From Planctomycetota bacterium (GTDB lineage: Bacteria > Planctomycetota > Planctomycetia > Gemmatales > Gemmataceae): a DNA stretch of 35,683 nucleotides. This document shows, piece by piece, positions 1 to 5,423 of the stretch. The position numbers were made by a program, and so were the translations under genes. The notes beneath the pieces were generated by a model. The model worked only from the letters and a program-made list of their open reading frames with translations. It did no database searches and had not been told where the DNA came from. The stretch covers positions 1 to 35,683 of the forward strand of contig JACOUH010000119.1 of assembly GCA_016177925.1 (NCBI GenBank), written 5' to 3'. Within the stretch, counting starts at the first letter, position 1, and every line of letters begins with the position of its first letter.

Positions 1-94
1 GCATTTGCTCGTAGCACAGGCGTCTCGCCTGTGCGCTGTCGCGGTTCGGCACAGGCGAGACGCCTGTGCTACGGCCGACTGCAAAACGCTCTAG
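1..94. repeat. Copy 1 of a 94-bp palindromic element
   Basis: The sequence forms a hairpin: the arm CACAGGCGTCTCGCCTGTG is answered by its inverted form after a short spacer (CGCTGTCGCGGTTCGG). It ends in GCAAAACGCTCTAG. The same 94 bases recur at 21866-21959 with a single mismatch (A16 here, C there), so this is a dispersed element, not a chance palindrome. The left edge may be cut by the window boundary. No coding potential is evident. Confidence 0.9.
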
Positions 95-156
95 GCGCAC
101 CGGCGGGCTCACGCCCCGCCGCTCCCCAGCGGCGGACGTCTCAGCCGCCTGCGGCA

Positions 157-1065
157 TCACTTCGCGGGGCGGGAGCTGGACTTCTTTCCGGTGGGGAAAT
201 CCTCCGGGATCGGCAGCGAGACCTTGCCGGTGGCGGCCCATTCGGTGCCACGCTGCAGCGTCGCGATGAAGCCGTTGCAGCGCATCGCCGTCAGGTCATG
301 GCCCATCGGCGTGTGGAAGACGCGGCCCTTGCCGTAGCTGACCGTCCAGATCATCGGCTCGTGCGCTCTCGTCCCCTTCGAGTACGCCGTCGCCAAGAGA
401 CGGATGTTCTTGATCGGCCCGCGCATGTTGTCATACAGCTCGTCGCGAGCGTGCAGCCACTCGCGCGGCATCCCCTTCGTGATCGGGTGCTCGGGATCGC
501 GGACGGTGACCGTGAACTCGCCGGTGTAGCGGTGCCCCGAGCCGTCGCCTTTGCCCTTGGGCACCAGCACCTCTTTGCCGTCCTCGTCCAGCTTCAACCG
601 GTCGCCGCCCTCGGGGCCACGCCAGCCCATGCCGATCATCAGGTTGTACTCGTTCCAGTTGCCAAAGGCGTTGTTGGCCGCGTGGACGATCACCAGGCCG
701 ATCTTCCGCTCGCTCAGCGCCTCCTCCAGTGTCTTCTGGAACTCCTTGGGCCAGGGGGCGCCGTTGTAGTTGCTCACCACCACGTCATACTTGCCGAGAT
801 CGGGTGGGAACGGTACGGTGTTCTCGATGCGGCCCGGGCGGTCGCCCGGCTTGAGGTTGCTGGAGACGTCGACGCTGAATCGTTGGCTCTCTTCCAGAAC
901 CCGATTCAGCCACGGCGACGTCGAGCGCCAGTCGTGATTGTTCTGGCCGTCGATCAGGATGACGCGGAGCTTTTTCGTGGTGTCCTCTGCTCGCGCCGGG
1001 CTCGCGAGCAGGCTTGCGCAGGCTACGAGGCCGGCCAGGAGGAGTGTGCCGAGGTATCTTGTCAC
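157..1065 (-). CDS. Secreted ThuA-like domain protein
   Basis: This 302-residue protein resembles the ThuA / trehalose-utilisation family, which has a class I glutamine amidotransferase-like fold and is expanded in planctomycetes. The first ~26 residues are a signal peptide (LLLAGLVACASLLASPARA), so it should act in the periplasm or outside the cell. Family-like segments are the opening ILIDGQNNHDW, the YDVVVSNYNG strand, the GLVIVHAANNAF nucleophile-elbow region and the closing GKGRVFHTPMGHD, in which the His is usually conserved. The start is GTG at 1065, preceded by a G-rich ribosome site (GGGGGG) about 8 bases upstream. The gene stands alone. Family members in planctomycetes are often encoded near sugar-degradation genes, but the substrate is unknown and enzymatic activity is not proven for most of them. 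Confidence 0.85.
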   Translation of the reverse strand: MTRYLGTLLLAGLVACASLLASPARAEDTTKKLRVILIDGQNNHDWRSTSPWLNRVLEESQRFSVDVSSNLKPGDRPGRIENTVPFPPDLGKYDVVVSNYNGAPWPKEFQKTLEEALSERKIGLVIVHAANNAFGNWNEYNLMIGMGWRGPEGGDRLKLDEDGKEVLVPKGKGDGSGHRYTGEFTVTVRDPEHPITKGMPREWLHARDELYDNMRGPIKNIRLLATAYSKGTRAHEPMIWTVSYGKGRVFHTPMGHDLTAMRCNGFIATLQRGTEWAATGKVSLPIPEDFPTGKKSSSRPAK

Positions 1066-1317
1066 GTTGTCTACCCCCCAGAGGATGGAACGCGCTCGAG
1101 CCCGGACCGGCCGAGCCCAGCGTGATTATCGCAGAGCAGGGGCGGAACGCAACGGCCGGCCCGACTTTTCGTCGCGCTGGCCGGGGCTGGAACGGGGCAC
1201 GGAAATTGCAGACGGTGGAGAGTGTGGAAATGAGCGTATCACGGGCGAGGGGACGGACTGTCGCTGTCCCGGAGCCGCCCAGGGGGTGAGCGGGAAAAGC
1301 CGCACAGGAGGGCTGTC

Positions 1318-1581
1318 ATGTCGAGCATGGGCGAGGACGAGGTGGTGCGTGCGATCACCACAACCAACTACATCCAGGCCCACATCTGGGAGCAGGCGCT
1401 GCGCGACGCCGGGATTCGCTGTCGGGTCGACGGCGACGAGTTGGTAACTGGCGTCGGCCTCCCCGGCATGCCCGCCGAGATCTGGGTTCACAAGGAGGAC
1501 CTGGACCGGGCGCGGGAGGTCCTCGACGAGTTGGAGTCCGCCCACTCTGAAGAGATGGAAGAGGACGAAGAACCGGACTGA
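1318..1581 (+). CDS. Small DUF2007-type putative signal-transducing protein
   Basis: An 87-residue acidic cytoplasmic protein. The pattern of an N-terminal strand, then 'IQAHIWEQALRDAGIRCRV', then 'GMPAEIWVHKEDLDRAREVLDEL' is that of the DUF2007 family (a ferredoxin-like, GlnB-resembling fold). In planctomycetes this family usually consists of short stand-alone proteins of unknown role. The tail (HSEEMEEDEEPD) is strongly acidic and probably disordered. The ATG is preceded by AGGAGG at a good distance, which fixes the start. It does not share a strand with either neighbour, so it is probably monocistronic. Confidence 0.8.
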   Translation: MSSMGEDEVVRAITTTNYIQAHIWEQALRDAGIRCRVDGDELVTGVGLPGMPAEIWVHKEDLDRAREVLDELESAHSEEMEEDEEPD

Positions 1582-1609
1582 GTCCACTGAGCGTGAGCCC
1601 CCGCTCGCT

Positions 1610-3880
1610 TCAAGAAAAAGTCACCTTGCCCGCCGCGTCGACGCCGACGCGCAGCGCCGTGTCGCGCAGGCCCAGGTTGTCGAGGAGGTGGCGGGCCAGC
1701 GGCGCGACGACGAGCGTCTCCAGGGTGCGCTGGAGCGGGCGGGCGCCGTAGCGGGCGTCGAACCCCTCTTTCGCCAGCTGCTCGACGAGGGCCTCCGTCC
1801 ACTCGAGGCGAAGGCCCAACCGCGTGATGCCCTCGCGAGCCGCAACCTCGGCCAGTTCCTTGCGTGTAATGGCCCGGATCGTCTCGGGTCCGAGCGGCTG
1901 AAACGTCACCACCGCGTCGATGCGGTTGAAGAACTCCGGCCGGAAGAACGCCAGTGCCTCGCCCTCGTAGCGCACCGCCGGCCCCTCGCCGAATCCAAAC
2001 GGCGACTGTTTGCCCGCCCCCAGGTTCGACGTCATGACGAGGATCGCGCTCCGAAAAGTCGTCAGCCGGCCAAAGCGGTCGGTCAGGCGGCCCTCGTCGA
2101 AGACGCCCAGCAGGACGTCGAAGACCTCCGCATCGGCCTTCTCGATCTCGTCGAAGAGCACCACGGCAAGCGGCTGCCCGCGCAGCTTTTGGATGAAGTC
2201 GCTGGGCCGTCCGTCCAGCTGGGCGATCAGGCGCTGGGCAGCGCCGGGGCCGGCATACTCGCTCATGTCGAGGCGCACTAGGCGGTCGGCCTGCTCCCCG
2301 TGGCCGAAGAAGTAGCGGGCCAGGGCGCGGGCCAGTTCCGTCTTGCCGACCCCTGTCGGGCCGCAGAACAGCAGCACCCCGACGGGCCGGTTCGGGTCGT
2401 TCATGCCCGCCTTGAAGGTCATCACGAGGTTGGCCGCCGCCTCGACCGCCTCGTCCTGGCCGATCACCTGCCGGCCGAAGGCAGCCACCACGTCGTCGCG
2501 GCCCAGCGGGACCTCGTCGCGCAGGAACAGCTCCGGCAACCCCGTCTGACGCACGAACTCGCGGACGACGTCGGCAGTTCCGACCTCGGGCGTCGCCCGC
2601 CGCTCCTGGCGCACCTTCTCGAAGACCCTGGCAAGGAACGTCGCGGCGCGACCGGGGAATGCCTGATACGGAGCGAAGCGGCGGAACAGATGATAAACGA
2701 GATCGGTGACGCCACGTCCGACGTCGAGATGATGGTTCTGCTTCAACAGCGCGGCGAGGTGGTCGAGCACGCGGACGGCCTGCTGCCGGCTGAACGGCTC
2801 CAGGCGTAGCACCTGGAAGACATCGGCGAAACCAGGCAGCAAGCGACGGCAAGCGTCCAGTTCGGCGGGCGTTGCCTCGCCGACCATGCGCAGCTCGCCG
2901 CGCTGCAAGTACGGCAGGAAGAACGCGGCAACGCTGTTAGTCGGGCCTTCGCCGCCCTCGCGGACCAGGTCAAGCAGGTTGTCGACGCACAGGACACCGC
3001 CGGCCTGGGCCAGCTCGGCGATGATCTCCTCGCAGCGCTCTTCCCACTGGCCGAGGTACTTCATGCCGGCGATGAGACGGGCACCGCTGGTCAGCCAGTA
3101 GCGCCGCGCTGCCCGGCCGCGGCGGGGTTCGTCCTCGTCCTCCTCCTTGCGCTCCAGCAACCGCACTGCCTCGACAAGGACGGTCGTCTTGCCCGCGCCA
3201 GACTCGCCGACCAGCAGCACATTGGCGCGCTCCTGGCCGAGGCGGCGGACAAGGTCGTCGACCTGCTGATCGCGCTCCCAGGGGCGGGTGAACTGCTTGC
3301 GGACGCGCGGGTCGCCGAGCGGCTCGGCAACGTCCTGCAGCGTGGGCAGTGACGGCTCCCAGGCCCGGTAGCGCGGCTCGCGGTTGGTCAGCGTGACGAC
3401 GACCTGGTCCAGCTCCGCCCGGACCGGCGCCAGGTGGCGGGCGAGATCGCGCGGCGTGACGCCCTCGAGGTGCTGCTGGACGTAGTGCGGCACCAGCGTC
3501 CGCAGGGCTCCCTCTTCATAGTAGTAGAAGCGGATTTTCAGGGTCGGCAACACGCAGACGAGCAGTCCCTGTTCCTGCCGGGCGTGGACGCAGTGGAGGC
3601 GCAGCGGGACCGACTCGTCGCAGGGATAGCGCCGCCCGGCTTCCTGGTACTCGGGCCGCACCGGCACCTTGAACTGCAACAATTTCGGATCGAGGAAGTC
3701 GGGAGCCGACAGCCAGGGCCGTTCCTGGTAACACCAGGCGAGGTAATCCTGCAGCTGCTCGACCGCCTGGGACGCGGTGCGGCCAATGCCGGCGGGCTCG
3801 TCCCACTCGAGCAGGCTGGCGGTGTACCACCCCTCCTGATCCTGCCAGACCAGCACCGGGAAGCGATAGGTGACGGCCAT
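1610..3880 (-). CDS. Clp/Hsp100-type double AAA+ ATPase with a HicB-like N-terminus
   Basis: A 756-residue protein. The ATG at 3880 follows GAGAGAAG and is preferred over an upstream in-frame start at 4120 that would run into the neighbouring gene. Residues 1-55 (FPVLVWQDQEGWYTASLLEW) look like a HicB-type fold, and ~60-200 are unrecognised. D1 has Walker A GESGAGKT (225-232), the pore-loop-like KYLGQWEER and Walker B VLCVD-N (296-301), with Asn in place of the catalytic Glu. D2 has Walker A GPTGVGKT (507-514), intact Walker B VVLFDE (573-578), an arginine-finger segment RPEFFNRID and sensor-2 YGARPLQR. The GYVG pore loop of D2 is absent, and so is the ClpB coiled-coil middle domain. An FGF tripeptide (628-630) sits where ClpA and ClpC carry their ClpP-docking loop. 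It probably remodels or unfolds proteins using D2 hydrolysis; the substrate is unknown. It lies 26 bases downstream of the BtrH-like gene and is probably co-transcribed with it. Confidence 0.85.
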   Translation of the reverse strand: MAVTYRFPVLVWQDQEGWYTASLLEWDEPAGIGRTASQAVEQLQDYLAWCYQERPWLSAPDFLDPKLLQFKVPVRPEYQEAGRRYPCDESVPLRLHCVHARQEQGLLVCVLPTLKIRFYYYEEGALRTLVPHYVQQHLEGVTPRDLARHLAPVRAELDQVVVTLTNREPRYRAWEPSLPTLQDVAEPLGDPRVRKQFTRPWERDQQVDDLVRRLGQERANVLLVGESGAGKTTVLVEAVRLLERKEEDEDEPRRGRAARRYWLTSGARLIAGMKYLGQWEERCEEIIAELAQAGGVLCVDNLLDLVREGGEGPTNSVAAFFLPYLQRGELRMVGEATPAELDACRRLLPGFADVFQVLRLEPFSRQQAVRVLDHLAALLKQNHHLDVGRGVTDLVYHLFRRFAPYQAFPGRAATFLARVFEKVRQERRATPEVGTADVVREFVRQTGLPELFLRDEVPLGRDDVVAAFGRQVIGQDEAVEAAANLVMTFKAGMNDPNRPVGVLLFCGPTGVGKTELARALARYFFGHGEQADRLVRLDMSEYAGPGAAQRLIAQLDGRPSDFIQKLRGQPLAVVLFDEIEKADAEVFDVLLGVFDEGRLTDRFGRLTTFRSAILVMTSNLGAGKQSPFGFGEGPAVRYEGEALAFFRPEFFNRIDAVVTFQPLGPETIRAITRKELAEVAAREGITRLGLRLEWTEALVEQLAKEGFDARYGARPLQRTLETLVVAPLARHLLDNLGLRDTALRVGVDAAGKVTFS

Positions 3881-3906
3881 GGGTTGCTTCTCTCGGCGGG
3901 CGAGGG

Positions 3907-5130
3907 TCAGCGGACCAGCCGCGCCAGCCGCCGCGCTGCGTCGGTTTCGTCCCGATGCAAGGCGATGAGGGGATCGCGCACCCTTGTCGGGAGCAGTTGT
4001 ACGAGCAGCTCCTCCGGGGGGAAGGACTTGCGCGCTTCTGCTTCCAGTGTACGCAGTTGCTCGCCCACCGACTGGATCGAATGCGCCGCCTGCTCGCCCT
4101 TTTCCTCGAAGAGTTGACACCGCTTGCGCAGTGCGTTCTTCGTCTGGTCAAGGCGGGCCTCGTCGCTGGTCAGGACTGCTTCGGCCAGTTCAGTCCAGCG
4201 CGTCGCCAGGCTGCGGTAGACGCCGGCGAGGGAAGCGAACTCCTTGTCGCCCATGAGGTCGGCCGCCTCGGCGAGGAAGTCGGCGAACAGGTTGCGGTAC
4301 AGTCCGCCGCCGGTGCCGGACGTCTCGATCGAGTCGAAGACGTCGCGCAGGGCACAGTAGAGCAGCCCGCCCTTGAATACCTTCAACCAGCCGTCCTTGT
4401 TGGAGGCATTGCAGATCATCTTTGACCAGATTTCCAGGCCGGGCAGACTGAACGTCTTGATCTTGCCGTCGAGCAGTTCCTGGGCACATGCCTTCACGCC
4501 TGCCCGTACGGCCGACCGTAGCGTCTCGATCGACACGGCCTTGGGCGGGTGGAACGTGAGCGTGCGGTTCTTGTACGAGCAGATGCCGTTGCGGGCCTCG
4601 GCCAACTCGTCGAGGGTCAGCGTCACCTTCGTCGCGGCGCGGTCGGCCCCGTATGCCACTCCCTTCGCCTCGTCGACGGCGTAGACGACAAACGTGTGGC
4701 CCCACAGGTCGACCGACTCGACGGGGTTGCCGAGGAAGGGCAGCCGGGCCCGCGAGCACCAGACCACCACCGGCCGCCCGTCCTTTAGCTCGGCGAGCAG
4801 GTTCTGAAATGCCTTGCCCTTGCCCGACGTCTCGGTGATCCGGCTGACGGCCCCGATGCGGTCGAAGAAGTCCTGATACCAGGACGCATTGGTGGCGTAG
4901 CTCTTGTGACGGCCGACGATCCAGACGCCACTGCCGCATCCGTAGCGCGGCACCGACGGACAGAAGGAGTAGCCCGCGCCGATGCCGCCGGCGATGCCGA
5001 AGCAGAGCGCCTCGGAGAACGGCTTGCCCGTCTGGGGGTTGTCGACGCCCGCGAACGCGAGCAGGTTCTTGATCGCCGCCGAGGCCCCGTGCTTGCCGCC
5101 GAAGTGTGCATACCCTTTGACCGCGATCAT
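3907..5130 (-). CDS. BtrH_N / DUF4872 domain protein (papain-like acyltransferase or peptidase fold)
   Basis: A 407-residue protein. The start at 5130 has AAGGGAG nine bases upstream; the in-frame ATG at 5169 lacks this. Residues ~15-165 match the butirosin-biosynthesis BtrH N-terminal type: a nucleophile segment EALCFGIAGGIGAGY (Cys43), then WGHTFVVYAVD (His145) and YGADRA (Asp163), a Cys-His-Asp arrangement like papain or C39 folds. The following ~180-220 resembles DUF4872, and the C-terminal ~200 residues are helical. BtrH itself transfers an acyl group from an acyl-carrier protein to an aminoglycoside, and related domains occur in natural-product clusters. No carrier protein or synthase is nearby here. 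The partner 26 bases downstream is a Clp-type ATPase, which suggests a protein-directed role instead (inference). Confidence 0.75.
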   Translation of the reverse strand: MIAVKGYAHFGGKHGASAAIKNLLAFAGVDNPQTGKPFSEALCFGIAGGIGAGYSFCPSVPRYGCGSGVWIVGRHKSYATNASWYQDFFDRIGAVSRITETSGKGKAFQNLLAELKDGRPVVVWCSRARLPFLGNPVESVDLWGHTFVVYAVDEAKGVAYGADRAATKVTLTLDELAEARNGICSYKNRTLTFHPPKAVSIETLRSAVRAGVKACAQELLDGKIKTFSLPGLEIWSKMICNASNKDGWLKVFKGGLLYCALRDVFDSIETSGTGGGLYRNLFADFLAEAADLMGDKEFASLAGVYRSLATRWTELAEAVLTSDEARLDQTKNALRKRCQLFEEKGEQAAHSIQSVGEQLRTLEAEARKSFPPEELLVQLLPTRVRDPLIALHRDETDAARRLARLVR

Positions 5131-5300
5131 GTGGGTGCTCCCTTTGCTTGGTGGACTGCTGCTCACCATGAGGATGTTGAAGGGAGAGTAATCGTTGGGA
5201 CAGAAAAGGGAAGGTCAGTTGAGGGTGCGGCTGGTGGACGTTTCGCTGGCTTCTTCGTACACCTACAGAGGCGGGGCAGTATTGGTGGCGGGCGCGTCGC

Positions 5301-5423
5301 CTTTTTCCACGGCCTTTGAGCCGTGGCCGAATTGAAGCCCAGTCGCGACTGCGGACGCCATGTGCGTGCTCGCCCTTTTCCACGGCCACGGCGTTTGAGC
5401 CGTGGCCGTGGCCGCATTGAAGC
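5301..5423 (+). CRISPR. Candidate two-repeat CRISPR relic (one spacer)
   Basis: Two related direct repeats lie at 5301-5338 (38 nt) and 5375-5423 (49 nt), separated by 36 unrelated bases. Both begin CTTTT(T)CCACGG, contain a hairpin around a TTTGA loop and end in ATTGAAGC, a 3' end typical of many type I/III repeats. Stem 1 is CCACGGC/GCCGTGG. In repeat 2 both arms are lengthened by the same six bases, giving a 13-bp stem. A spacer-length gap, the direct orientation and the ATTGAAGC end argue for CRISPR. Only two units, the unequal repeats and the absence of cas genes in the window argue for a relic or another hairpin family. It overlaps the ambiguous start of the 969-codon gene. Confidence 0.4.

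Noticed and set aside
1488..2852. 454-codon minus-strand frame within the AAA+ gene
   Set aside because: Same strand, different phase. The AAA+ frame carries exact Walker, arginine-finger and sensor motifs, and this frame is Arg/Pro/Gly-rich.
3907..5130. BtrH-like gene as part of an aminoglycoside or other natural-product cluster
   Set aside because: No acyl-carrier protein, synthase or tailoring gene lies within several kilobases on either side.
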